Assembly (NCBI RefSeq): GCF_000720485.1
Contig: NZ_JOAX01000018.1
Span: 62,001 to 126,000 of the forward strand
Reading direction: 5' to 3'
Length of the DNA stretch: 64,000 nucleotides
Origin: Streptomyces ochraceiscleroticus
GTDB taxonomy: Bacteria > Actinomycetota > Actinomycetes > Streptomycetales > Streptomycetaceae
The first letter of the stretch is position 1; the number at the start of each line of letters is the position of its first letter. Position numbers and translations under genes: made by a program. The notes under the pieces were generated by a model. The model made no database searches. It saw only the letters and a list, made by a program, of their open reading frames with translations, and had not been told where the DNA came from. Below are positions 38,692 through 46,390 of the stretch, in pieces.

Positions 38692-39395
38692 GGAAGCCAC
38701 GCATGGGTGGCGGTTCCAGGAACGCCGGTGCGGCGTCCGGAGAAGACGACACGGGCGACCTCGCCGTGCTGGCCGAGCGGCTCGGCGCCGCGGTACGCGC
38801 GGGCGCGGCCGCCACCCCGGAAGGGGAGGAGCGGGCGGTCGCCGCCTTCCGCGCGGCCCGGGACGCCCGGGACGCCCAGGCGCCGGCGCCGGGCACTCGG
38901 CTGTGGGGCACCCGGCTGTGGGGCGCTCGGCGCCCGTGGCGTATGGGGTTGCCGGCACGCGCCGCGTTCGGCGCGCTGCTGGCATCGGTCATGCTGGGCG
39001 GCGTGGCGATGGCCTCGATCGGTGCGCTCCCCGGCAGCACTCCGGACCGCCCGACCCCGTCCCCCACCGCTCCCGGCCATGCCGTACCCCCGTCCGGCCG
39101 CCCGACCCTGCCGGCGCGCCCCACGGTCCCGCTCCTCCGCCCGCCGAAGCCCTCCCCGGAAACCCCACGAACGCCCGAGGACCCGGAAAAGCACGACCAC
39201 CACGGCAAGCCGAAGCAGAAGCCGAAGCCGGGGCATGAGCAGAAGCCGGAGGCGAAGCCCGAGAAGCCCCCGAAGGCACCCCAGCACAAGGAAGAGCCCC
39301 TCAAGCCCCGGCAGGGGAAGGGCCGGGACCAGGGGCAGAAGGCGGCAAAGCTCCCGCACAAGGCGGCGAAGGACTCGCCCAAGGCGAAGAAATAG
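38688..39395 (+). CDS. Single-pass membrane protein paired with the sigma factor (cassette 1)
   Basis: The product has 235 residues. The cytoplasmic N-terminus contains LAVLAERLGAAVRAG and EGEERAVAAFRAARDA. One membrane segment (AAFGALLASVMLGGVAMASIGAL) lies near residues 88-112. The outer part is a Pro/Lys/His-rich tail with KPKQKPKPG-like repeats, suggesting interaction with anionic wall polymers. The GTG overlaps the sigma stop. Position, topology and a segment shared with the product at 40571 (GEE-AVAAFR) suggest a membrane-bound regulator of the sigma factor. No zinc-binding anti-sigma motif (HxxxCxxC) is seen, so that role is an inference. Confidence 0.8.
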   Translation: MRKPRMGGGSRNAGAASGEDDTGDLAVLAERLGAAVRAGAAATPEGEERAVAAFRAARDARDAQAPAPGTRLWGTRLWGARRPWRMGLPARAAFGALLASVMLGGVAMASIGALPGSTPDRPTPSPTAPGHAVPPSGRPTLPARPTVPLLRPPKPSPETPRTPEDPEKHDHHGKPKQKPKPGHEQKPEAKPEKPPKAPQHKEEPLKPRQGKGRDQGQKAAKLPHKAAKDSPKAKK

Positions 39396-39806
39396 CAAAC
39401 AAAAGGGGGACGGCCGGGGCCGCCACCCCCCACAGGAGAGGCCCCGGCCGTCGTTCGCGGGAGGGCCGCACCGGGCCCTCATTCCCTACAGCGTCACCGA
39501 CCCCGAAAGCGTCACAGCGGCGTCACTCGCCGTACGGATGCCCGCATCCCGGCGACTCTGGACGCAGGGCGGCCAATGCCCGTAACGTGCAGGTCCGCGC
39601 CGGTCGGTGCGCTTGCCACGCGTTCTGCGGCGGCCCTGCGGGTCCGGTGGACGGGCACCAGGCGTACTTACTTCGGCGTAGGGGGCACCACGGGATACCG
39701 TCGGCGCCAGAAGCAGTTCCTTTACCTGCGGTAGCCGGATTGCCGGCAGCAGACGTAGGCAGCAACGACCGGGCAGCGGATGCTTCGCGTGCGACAGGAT
39801 GGACCC
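39396..39806. other. Intergenic region between the twin ECF cassettes
   Basis: The 411 bases hold a hairpin, GACGGCCGGGGCC with GGCCCCGGCCGTC (39410-39452), as terminator of cassette 1. They also hold a TGTGAC-N16-ACGC element on the minus strand (39491-39516) and a third GTCAC box at 39522. The remaining ~280 bases before the second sigma gene show no supported ORF; the promoter of that gene is expected here. Confidence 0.55.
39491..39516 (-). promoter_or_regulatory. TGTGAC-N16-ACGC element, copy 3
   Basis: Read on the minus strand, TGTGAC starts at 39516 and ACGC ends at 39491, the same 22-base offset as copies 1 and 2. On the plus strand it appears as two GTCAC boxes 18 bases apart. Its flanks match copy 4 closely (25 of 30 positions). 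Confidence 0.5.
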
Positions 39807-40571
39807 GTGCAAGGGGACGACACTCAGCCGGACGACAGCCGGTTGACGGTCGCCGTACAGGCGGCACAGGACGGTGACGAGACGGCCTTCCGTACCGTCT
39901 ACCGGGCCGTACATCCCCGTCTTCTGGGATATGTACGGACCTTGGTGGGCGAAGCGGACGCCGAGGACGTCGCCTCCGAAGCCTGGCTGCAGATCACCCG
40001 GGACCTCGCCCGCTTCAGCGGCGACGCCGACCGCTTCCGCGGCTGGGCGGCCCGCATCGCCAGGAACCGCGCGCTGGACCACATCCGTATGCGCGGCCGC
40101 CGCCCGGCCATCGGCGGCGACGAGAGCGAGCTCACCGAGAAGCCGGGTCCGTCCGACACGGTCGACGAGGCCCTGGAGTCGCTCGGTACGGGACGCGCGT
40201 TCCGGCTGATCTCCCAGCTTCCGCAGGACCAGGCCGAGGCGGTCGTGCTGCGCGTGGTCGTCGGCCTGGACGCCAAGAGCGCGGCCGGGGTGCTCGGCAA
40301 GCGCCCGGGCGCGGTCCGCACGGCCGCCCACCGCGGACTGCGCCGGCTCGCCGAACTGATCACCGACCGCGACGACGACCCGGCCCCCGGTGACGGAGCC
40401 GCGCCGGAGCAACCGGAAGGGCTTCCGGACCGTCCTGTACCAGGGAGCAGGCCGGCCGGCGGGCCCGTGGGAGGGGTGCCCTTCCCGCGCCGCGGGTGCC
40501 GGACCGGAGGAACGGAATCGTACGTCCCGGGTGTGACGGAAACGGCCGCACGGACGCAGAAGGACATGTGA
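39807..40571 (+). CDS. ECF-type RNA polymerase sigma factor (cassette 2)
   Basis: The product has 254 residues and is paralogous to the sigma factor at 38098. Region 2 contains EADAEDVASEAWLQITRDLARFSGD, followed by FRGWAARIARNRALDHIR. Region 4 contains LDAKSAAGVLGKRPGAVRTAAHRGLRRL. A ~75-residue C-terminal extension rich in Pro and Gly is not found in cassette 1. GTG at 39807 follows AGGATGGA; an in-frame ATG at 39780 is an alternative. The stop overlaps the next ATG (TGATG), so its membrane-protein partner is coupled. Confidence 0.9.
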   Translation: MQGDDTQPDDSRLTVAVQAAQDGDETAFRTVYRAVHPRLLGYVRTLVGEADAEDVASEAWLQITRDLARFSGDADRFRGWAARIARNRALDHIRMRGRRPAIGGDESELTEKPGPSDTVDEALESLGTGRAFRLISQLPQDQAEAVVLRVVVGLDAKSAAGVLGKRPGAVRTAAHRGLRRLAELITDRDDDPAPGDGAAPEQPEGLPDRPVPGSRPAGGPVGGVPFPRRGCRTGGTESYVPGVTETAARTQKDM

Positions 40572-41659
40572 TGGCCGACGACCGGTACAGCTGGCTCGAC
40601 AAGAACGCCGCGGAGGGTTTGCTGCGCGGCGAACGGGTCGATGCCGGCGGCGGCTTCGGCGCGGATGAACTGAACGACCTGCTGAGCGCCGCCGCCGTGG
40701 CCGGCGCGCGCTCCTCGGCGGACGCCCCGCTGCCCGGCGAGGAGGCGGCGGTCGCCGCGTTCCGCCAGGTTTCGTCGGGAGGGTCTACGCGCGACACTGC
40801 CGCCGGCGGCGCGGCGCGGGCCTCCGCGGAGGACGGCATACCCGTGGTGCGGTCCGTGCCCGGCGGCGGCACGTCCCGCACCGCTGAACGCACTCGCCTC
40901 GGCCGCCCCCTCCGACGCGGGCTCGCCGTCGCCCTGGCCGGCTGCGCGCTCGGCGGCGTAGCGGTGGCCGCCGGCACCGGCGTCCTCCCCACTCCCTTTC
41001 ACGGCGGCGGTGACCCGTCCCCGAGCGTCACGTCGGCCGTCACCCCCAGCATCCTGGAGAGCCAGGACCCCGAAGCGGACGCCTCGGACGACGCCGCGCA
41101 GTCTCCCGACGCCGGCCCGCACTCCTCGTCGCCCGCCTCGCCCACGTCCCCCGACGCCTCGGACGGCAGGTCGACACCCGGCCGCGAGGGCACCGGCGAC
41201 ACCTCGAAGCCCCCGCTGCCGCAGCTCACCCCGGGAGACGGCGCCTTGAACACCGACAAGGCGAAGCGAAAGGCGGCGGTACTCGCCCTCTGCCGCGACT
41301 ACGAAGCGGGCCGCACGTCACCCAAGGACCGCCAACGCCTGGAACGCACCATGGGCGGCGCGGAAAAACTCCACACCTTCTGCAAGCAGTACCTGCAGAA
41401 GAACGGCCTCACGGGCGGTCTGGGCAGCTCGGACCCGACTCCCGACTCGGGCCTGACCGGCGGCTCCAACGACGGCGACGCCACGGGCGGCACCAGCACG
41501 GGTGGCAACGACTCCGACAACCAGGAGTCGACCGACGGTAACAAAACCACCGACGACGAATCCCACCCAGCGGTATCCCCGTCGACAACCACCCAGTCGC
41601 CTCAGCCGTCACCGACGCCCTCAACCCCAACGACGAGCCCCACCGCAACCCCCAATTGA
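40571..41659 (+). CDS. Single-pass membrane protein paired with the sigma factor (cassette 2)
   Basis: The product has 362 residues. The cytoplasmic N-terminus includes WLDKNAAEGLLRGERVDAG, ADELNDLLSAAA and GEEAAVAAFRQV, the last shared with the cassette 1 partner. A membrane segment lies near residues 117-137 (LAVALAGCALGGVAVAAGTGVL). The outer region is Ser/Pro/Thr/Asp-rich, interrupted by a short folded-looking helical block (KAKRKAAVLALCRDYEAGRTSPKDRQRLERTM in part, with two Cys residues), and ends in a Thr/Ser/Pro-rich tail. A membrane-bound sigma regulator or a wall-spanning sensor is the likely role, by inference. Confidence 0.8.
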   Translation: MADDRYSWLDKNAAEGLLRGERVDAGGGFGADELNDLLSAAAVAGARSSADAPLPGEEAAVAAFRQVSSGGSTRDTAAGGAARASAEDGIPVVRSVPGGGTSRTAERTRLGRPLRRGLAVALAGCALGGVAVAAGTGVLPTPFHGGGDPSPSVTSAVTPSILESQDPEADASDDAAQSPDAGPHSSSPASPTSPDASDGRSTPGREGTGDTSKPPLPQLTPGDGALNTDKAKRKAAVLALCRDYEAGRTSPKDRQRLERTMGGAEKLHTFCKQYLQKNGLTGGLGSSDPTPDSGLTGGSNDGDATGGTSTGGNDSDNQESTDGNKTTDDESHPAVSPSTTTQSPQPSPTPSTPTTSPTATPN

Positions 41660-41716
41660 GCAACCCCAACGGCGCCCAGCCACATCCGCGAGAGCGGCGG
41701 CGGTTTAGCCGCAAAG
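41654..41716 (+). repeat. Structured RNA-like repeat element, copy 2
   Basis: Positions 41685-41716 are identical over 32 nt to the minus strand of 30850-30881. The 31 bases before it, which begin within the last codons of the upstream gene, also align without gaps. The fold is CCGC-GAGA-GCGG followed by CGGC-GGTTTA-GCCG. A strong hairpin (41722-41760) follows after five bases, just as a hairpin adjoins copy 1. Confidence 0.6.
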
Positions 41717-41721
41717 AAGAG

Positions 41722-41760
41722 GGCGCGAGCGGGGCCGGGGGAACGTGCCCCGCTCGCGCC
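41722..41760. terminator. Terminator after cassette 2
   Basis: GGCGCGAGCGGGG (41722-41734) and CCCCGCTCGCGCC (41748-41760) form a perfect 13-bp stem. It lies in the 236-base gap between convergent genes. Confidence 0.85.
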
Positions 41761-41836
41761 GAACGCGCGGTGCCGTAGGTACGGGGGGAACCCCGGCTCC
41801 CGCGCAGCCGATGACCAGTCGGCTTCAGTACGTACA

Positions 41837-41862
41837 GCGTCACCGTCGCCAAAAACGTCACA
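41837..41862 (-). promoter_or_regulatory. TGTGAC-N16-ACGC element, copy 4
   Basis: On the minus strand TGTGACGTTTTT begins at 41862 and ACGC ends at 41837, with the same offset as the other three copies. It lies downstream of the cassette 2 membrane gene, at the same relative place as copy 3 in cassette 1. Confidence 0.5.
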
Positions 41863-41895
41863 CCCGCCGCTCAGGACGGCCGCGCGGCCCGTCGT

Positions 41896-42765
41896 CTACT
41901 TGTATATGACGACCTTCGTCCCCGGCTTCACCTGCTGAAACAGGGCGGCGATCTTCTTCTTGTCACGGACGTTGACGCAGCCGTGCGAGGCGCCGGCGTA
42001 GCCGCGGGCCGCGAAGTCGGCGGAGTAGTGGATCGCCTGGCCACCGCTGAAGAACATCGCGTACGGCATGGGTGTGTCGTAGATCGTCGAGACGTGGTGG
42101 CGGCTCTTGAAGGTGATGCCGAAGGTGCCTTCGCGGGTGGGGGAGTACTGCGAGCCGAAGCGCACGTCCATCGCCGAGACGACCTTGCCGTCAACCATCC
42201 AGGCCAGCGTGTCACTCTTCTTGCTGATGCAGATCGCCCGGCCCGTGAGGCACCGCTTGTCGGGCGCCGCCACCGGCCGGGCGGTGGGCGGGTACAGCTC
42301 GTCGCGCGTCGGGCGCTGTGTCCGCACACGGAGGGCGCTGAGCGTCGCCGCATCCACTGTGCCCGTGCGGGGGAGGCCCTGGTCGCGCTGGAAGGCCGTG
42401 ACGGCGGCGGCCGTGACGGAGCCGTAGTACCCCGTCGGATTCCGGCCGAAGTACTTCAACTGCCTTAGCCGAGCCTGCAGTTCGCGCACCCGCTCGCTGC
42501 GGGCCCCGGGCGCGAGCACCGGCTTCTGGGTGGTGTGCGTCGGCTTCGGCGCGGGCGCGCGGGACGAGGGTGCGGCCGGGGTCGTGGGGGTCGCCATGGG
42601 CGGGGCGGGGGCGGTGTGCCCGGCGCCCTTGCCGTCGTCGATCCGTACCCGCATCTCCTTGCAGCCGGTCGTCACCGACAGTGCGGCGGTCAGCGCCAGC
42701 GTGCCGGCCAGCGCGCGGAACGTTCTGCTGTGACGCCTATGGCGCCTATGACGCATGCGACGCAT
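41896..42765 (-). CDS. L,D-transpeptidase (YkuD) lipoprotein with peptidoglycan-binding domain
   Basis: The product has 289 residues. A strongly basic start (MRRMRHRRHRRHSR), hydrophobic core and lipobox TTGC near residue 39 indicate a lipoprotein. A Pro/Thr/Ala linker follows, then a PG_binding_1 domain (RELQARLRQLKYFGRNPTGYYG, VTAFQRDQGLPRTG) and the YkuD catalytic domain. The active-site segment is HYSADFAARGYAGASHGCVN with the nucleophile Cys in SHGC. It forms 3-3 crosslinks or attaches molecules to peptidoglycan. ATG at 42765 with GGGGTGGG upstream is preferred over the ATG at 42837. It is convergent with the ECF cassettes. Confidence 0.92.
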   Translation of the reverse strand: MRRMRHRRHRRHSRTFRALAGTLALTAALSVTTGCKEMRVRIDDGKGAGHTAPAPPMATPTTPAAPSSRAPAPKPTHTTQKPVLAPGARSERVRELQARLRQLKYFGRNPTGYYGSVTAAAVTAFQRDQGLPRTGTVDAATLSALRVRTQRPTRDELYPPTARPVAAPDKRCLTGRAICISKKSDTLAWMVDGKVVSAMDVRFGSQYSPTREGTFGITFKSRHHVSTIYDTPMPYAMFFSGGQAIHYSADFAARGYAGASHGCVNVRDKKKIAALFQQVKPGTKVVIYK

Positions 42766-42927
42766 ATCCCACCCCTGTGGTCTCACCCGCCCCTTCCCAT
42801 GCTTCCCGGCGCTGCGCCCCGCCGAACCTGCGGCCATGCTGGGAGTCGAGCTGTGAGCAAGGTCCTAGGCTGCGCCCCTCCACGGGGCGCACGGCCGCCG
42901 CTACAGTCCGTCGCGAAGGCCAATCAT

Positions 42928-42960
42928 TACCGAGTAGTAGTCCAGCATCACTGAGCAGTA
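42928..42960 (+). promoter_or_regulatory. Two operator-like repeats upstream of the mutase gene
   Basis: TACCGAGTAGTA (42928-42939) and CACTGAGCAGTA (42949-42960) share the pattern yACyGAGyAGTA and are spaced 21 bases apart, two helical turns. Each is an imperfect palindrome. They end 21 bases before the ATG, suitable for repressor binding by a TetR-like dimer pair. Confidence 0.5.
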
Positions 42961-42981
42961 GCACAGCGGGAGGCAGGCACC

Positions 42982-44580
42982 ATGGCGCGCGAGTCCGGCA
43001 GCTCTCGATTCACCGAGAGCGGTTTGCCCATCGAGCCCGTTTACGGTCCGGACGCCCTCGGCGACTGGGACGCTGCGGAGAAGCTGGGCGAGCCCGGTGC
43101 GTACCCGTACACCCGGGGCGTGTACCCGACGATGTACACCGGACGCCCCTGGACGATGCGCCAGTACGCCGGATTCGGTACGGCTGCCGAATCGAACGCC
43201 CGGTACAAGCAGCTCATCGCGAACGGCACGATGGGCCTGTCCGTCGCCTTCGACCTGCCGACCCAGATGGGTCACGACTCCGACGCGCCGATCGCCAGCG
43301 GCGAGGTCGGCAAGGTCGGCGTGGCGATCGACTCCATCGAGGACATGCGGGTGCTGTTCGGCGGCATCCCGCTGGACAAGGTCTCCACCTCGATGACCAT
43401 CAACGCGCCCGGCGCCCTGCTCCTCCTGCTCTACCAACTCGTCGGCGAGGAGCAGGGCGTGGACCCCGCCAAGCTCACCGGCACCATCCAGAACGATGTC
43501 CTCAAGGAGTACATCGCGCGCGGGACGTACATCTTCCCGCCCAAGCCGTCGCTCCGCCTGATCGCCGACATCTTCAAGTACTGCAAGGCCGAGATCCCGA
43601 AGTGGAACACCATCTCGATCTCCGGCTACCACATGGCCGAGGCCGGCGCCTCGCCCGCGCAGGAGATCGCCTTCACCCTCGCGGACGGCATCGAGTACGT
43701 ACGGACCGCCGTCGCGGCCGGCATGGACGTCGACGACTTCGCGCCCCGCCTCTCCTTCTTCTTCGTCGCCCGCACCACGATCCTCGAAGAGGTCGCCAAG
43801 TTCCGTGCCGCGCGCCGGATCTGGGCCCGGGTGATGAAGGAGGAGTTCGGCGCGAAGAACCCCAAGTCGCTGATGCTGCGCTTCCACACCCAGACCGCGG
43901 GCGTGCAGCTGACGGCCCAGCAGCCCGAGGTGAACCTCGTGCGCGTCGCCGTCCAGGGCCTCGGCGCGGTCCTCGGCGGCACGCAGTCGCTGCACACCAA
44001 CTCCTTCGACGAGGCCATCGCGCTGCCGACCGACAAGTCCGCGCGGCTGGCGCTCCGTACGCAGCAGGTGCTGGCGTACGAGACGGATGTGACGGCCACC
44101 GTCGACCCGTTCGCCGGTTCCTACGTCGTCGAGAAGATGACCGACGACGTCGAGGCCGCGGCCGTCGAACTGATGGGCAAGGTCGAGGAGCTGGGCGGCG
44201 CCGTGGCCGCGATCGAGAACGGCTTCCAGAAGAACGAGATCGAGCGCAGCGCGTACCGCATCGCCCAGGAGACCGACTCGGGCGAGCGTGTCGTGGTCGG
44301 CGTCAACCGTTACCAGCTCGACGAGGAGGAGCCGTACGAGCCGCTCCGCGTCGACCCGGCCATCGAGGCGCAGCAGGCCGAGCGCCTGAAGAAGCTGCGC
44401 GCCGAGCGGGACCAGGCCGCGGTGGACGCGGCGCTGGCCGACCTGAAGAAGGCCGCCGAGGGCACGGACAACGTCCTGTACCCGATGAAGGACGCGCTGA
44501 AGGCCAAGGCGACGGTCGGGGAGGTCTGCAACACGCTGCGGGAGGTCTGGGGCGCTTACGTCCCGACGGACGCGTTCTGA
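42982..44580 (+). CDS. Methylmalonyl-CoA mutase family large subunit, no B12 domain
   Basis: The product has 532 residues and is a stand-alone alpha (substrate-barrel) subunit of an adenosylcobalamin-dependent acyl-CoA mutase. Motifs include [75 protein letters not shown] and [17 protein letters not shown]. The cobalamin-binding domain (DxHxxG) is absent, so a separate small subunit is needed; none is encoded nearby. The Tyr in RQYAGFG and Arg in EYVRTA match methylmalonyl-CoA mutase, whereas isobutyryl-CoA mutase has Phe and Gln at these places. Methylmalonyl-type specificity is therefore inferred. GGGAGG precedes the ATG. Confidence 0.9.
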   Translation: MARESGSSRFTESGLPIEPVYGPDALGDWDAAEKLGEPGAYPYTRGVYPTMYTGRPWTMRQYAGFGTAAESNARYKQLIANGTMGLSVAFDLPTQMGHDSDAPIASGEVGKVGVAIDSIEDMRVLFGGIPLDKVSTSMTINAPGALLLLLYQLVGEEQGVDPAKLTGTIQNDVLKEYIARGTYIFPPKPSLRLIADIFKYCKAEIPKWNTISISGYHMAEAGASPAQEIAFTLADGIEYVRTAVAAGMDVDDFAPRLSFFFVARTTILEEVAKFRAARRIWARVMKEEFGAKNPKSLMLRFHTQTAGVQLTAQQPEVNLVRVAVQGLGAVLGGTQSLHTNSFDEAIALPTDKSARLALRTQQVLAYETDVTATVDPFAGSYVVEKMTDDVEAAAVELMGKVEELGGAVAAIENGFQKNEIERSAYRIAQETDSGERVVVGVNRYQLDEEEPYEPLRVDPAIEAQQAERLKKLRAERDQAAVDAALADLKKAAEGTDNVLYPMKDALKAKATVGEVCNTLREVWGAYVPTDAF

Positions 44581-44601
44581 TCGACTGGACACGTTCTGAG
44601 T

Positions 44602-44628
44602 GGGCGCGGACCATCGCTGTCCGCGCCC
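44602..44628 (+). terminator. Hairpin after the mutase gene
   Basis: GGGCGCGGAC (44602-44611) and GTCCGCGCCC (44619-44628) form a perfect 10-bp stem with a seven-base loop, 21 bases after the stop and just before the next small gene. Confidence 0.7.
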
Positions 44629-44645
44629 TGCGTCAAACTAGGTGC

Positions 44646-44858
44646 ATGTCGTCACCCCGCCGCACCTGCCCCGTCTGCACCAGAGAGATCGCCGTGGTCG
44701 GCGGGCGGTTCGCCCGGCACGATCCGCCCGGGCGGCGTACGGGCCTGGAGCTCATCTCGTGCCCCGGCTCGCGGCGGATGGCGCCCATGATGGCGCCGGC
44801 GGAGAAGCTGTTCGACCCGGAGGAGCCGCCGTTCCCGGGGCAGCAGCCGCTTTTCTGA
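44646..44858 (+). CDS. Small Cys-containing hypothetical protein
   Basis: The product has 70 residues. It begins with TCPVCTREIAVVGGRFARHDPPG and later has ISCPGS, so a C-x-x-C pair plus one more Cys and a His could bind zinc. It ends in a Pro-rich tail (EKLFDPEEPPFPGQQPLF). The codon third positions fit a real gene. Nothing known is recognised. It lies between the mutase terminator and the convergent gntR. Confidence 0.65.
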   Translation: MSSPRRTCPVCTREIAVVGGRFARHDPPGRRTGLELISCPGSRRMAPMMAPAEKLFDPEEPPFPGQQPLF

Positions 44859-44879
44859 GGCCGCGAGCCCTTTCGCCTC

Positions 44880-45581
44880 TTACGGCGCGAGGATGTCCAG
44901 CTCGGCCATCGCGCCGACGGTGATCTCGCGCGTCAGCTCTTCCGCGCGGGCCGCGTCGCCCGTGCGTACCGCCTCCGCGACCTGGACGTGCAGGGTGACC
45001 GCCGCCGGGTCCGGGTCGGTGAACATCACGTGGTGGTGGGTGCGGCCGGTCAGGATCGCCGCCACGACGTCGTTGAGCCGGGCGAACATCTCGTTGCCCG
45101 ATGCCGTGAGCAGGGTCCTGTGGAAGGCCGTGTCATGGACGAGGTACGCCTCGAGCTGCTGGCCGCGTGACGTGGCGACCATGCCCATGGCGTGCTCGGT
45201 GAGCGCCGCGCACTGCTCGGGCGTGGCGTGCCGGGCGGCCAGGCCCGCCGCGGCCGGCTCGATGGCGCAGCGCAGCACGGTGAGCGAGCGAAGCTGGCGG
45301 GGCCGGTCGGCGCCGGCCAGCCGCCAGCGGATGACCCGCGGATCGAAGACGTTCCACTCCTCGGTGGGCCGTACGGTCACGCCCACCCGGCGCCGGGACT
45401 CGACCAGGTGCATGGACTCCAGGACCCGGACCGCCTCGCGGATGACCGTACGGGAGACGTCGAAGCGCTGGGCCAGCTCATCGGTGCGGAGCACCGTGCC
45501 CGGGAGGTGCTCGCCCGCGGTGATCTCCGGCCCGAGGGACTCCAGCACTCTGGCATGCAGCCCCTGCCCCGTGTTCTCCAT
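44880..45581 (-). CDS. gntR: GntR/FadR-type repressor of gluconate genes
   Basis: The product has 233 residues. The winged-helix DNA-binding part is EHLPGTVLRTDELAQRFDVSRTVIREAVRVLESMHLV. The C-terminal FCD domain has metal-binding-type histidines (YLVHDTAFHRTLLTASGN, HVQVAEAV). It is divergent from gntK-gntP, which are the obvious targets, with gluconate or a phosphorylated product as likely inducer. A palindrome in the shared promoter region (45621-45634) is a candidate operator. Confidence 0.9.
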   Translation of the reverse strand: MENTGQGLHARVLESLGPEITAGEHLPGTVLRTDELAQRFDVSRTVIREAVRVLESMHLVESRRRVGVTVRPTEEWNVFDPRVIRWRLAGADRPRQLRSLTVLRCAIEPAAAGLAARHATPEQCAALTEHAMGMVATSRGQQLEAYLVHDTAFHRTLLTASGNEMFARLNDVVAAILTGRTHHHVMFTDPDPAAVTLHVQVAEAVRTGDAARAEELTREITVGAMAELDILAP

Positions 45582-45620
45582 GGGATAAGCCTACGTTCCT
45601 GGCTCGCGGGAAAATAAGTA

Positions 45621-45661
45621 TGACGTTTGCGTCACAGACTCTTGAATACGTCGTACCTAAT
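45621..45661. promoter_or_regulatory. Candidate GntR operators between gntR and gntK
   Basis: TGACG-TTTG-CGTCA (45621-45634) is a perfect inverted repeat. TACG-T-CGTA (45647-45655), followed by CCTAAT, is a second palindrome and vaguely resembles the GTACC-containing sites of corynebacterial gluconate regulators. The region is notably AT-richer than its surroundings, as expected for a divergent promoter. Confidence 0.45.
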
Positions 45662-45746
45662 GCGTTTCAGTGGGGCGATGCATTCGAGCCACCCAGGTGG
45701 CCTCGACACGCCAAGTCAATGAGGACGAACGAGCGAGGTAACCGCG

Positions 45747-46280
45747 ATGAGCACCCCCCATGTCATCGTCGTGATGGGAGTCGCCGGCACCGGCAAGACG
45801 ACGATCGGACCGCTCGTCGCCGATGCGCTGGATGTCCCGTACGCCGAGGGAGACGACTTTCATCCCCCGGCCAACATCGCCAAGATGTCCGCCGGGACGC
45901 CGCTCGACGACGCCGACCGCTGGCCCTGGCTCGACGCCATCGGCGCCTGGGCGCACGGGCGGGCCGGCAAGGGCGGGGTGGTCAGCAGCTCCGCGCTCAA
46001 GCGGGTCTACCGCGACCGGCTGCGGGCCGAGGCCCCCGGCATCGTCTTCCTGCACCTCACCGGCTCCCGCGAGCTGATCGCGGGCCGCATGGCCGAGCGC
46101 AAGGGCCACTTCATGCCCACCGCGCTCCTCGACTCCCAGTTCGCCACCCTGCAGCCGCTCGGCGACGACGAGCGGGGCGTGGCGGTGGACGTCTCCGGGA
46201 CTCCGGAAGAGATCACCGAGCGGGCCGTCGCCGCACTGCGGCAGCTCGACGACACCGCTCCGGCCACCACCGAGCTCTGA
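45747..46280 (+). CDS. gntK: Gluconokinase
   Basis: The product phosphorylates gluconate to 6-phosphogluconate, which enters the pentose phosphate pathway. It has 177 residues. The P-loop is VVMGVAGTGKTTIG at residues 6-19, with EGDDFHPPANIAKMSAGTPLDDADRWPWL, SSSALKRVYRDRLR, and LTGSRELIAGRMAERKGHFMPTALLDSQF, all typical of the small gluconokinase family. The start is ATG with a CGAGGTAAC upstream. The permease gene follows after 110 bases. Confidence 0.95.
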   Translation: MSTPHVIVVMGVAGTGKTTIGPLVADALDVPYAEGDDFHPPANIAKMSAGTPLDDADRWPWLDAIGAWAHGRAGKGGVVSSSALKRVYRDRLRAEAPGIVFLHLTGSRELIAGRMAERKGHFMPTALLDSQFATLQPLGDDERGVAVDVSGTPEEITERAVAALRQLDDTAPATTEL

Positions 46281-46390
46281 TCAGGAGCCACACCCCCGAG
46301 CTCTGAACCGGCCCCTTCCCTCGGGGTCCGGTCCTGAGCCGTACCCATGAGCTCCGATCGCGAGACCGGGCTCCAACCGAAGGAAAAGCC

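Noticed and set aside
39587..39877. 96-codon plus-strand ORF in the gap before the second sigma gene
   Set aside because: It overlaps the sigma gene in another frame, has no ribosome binding site and no motif.
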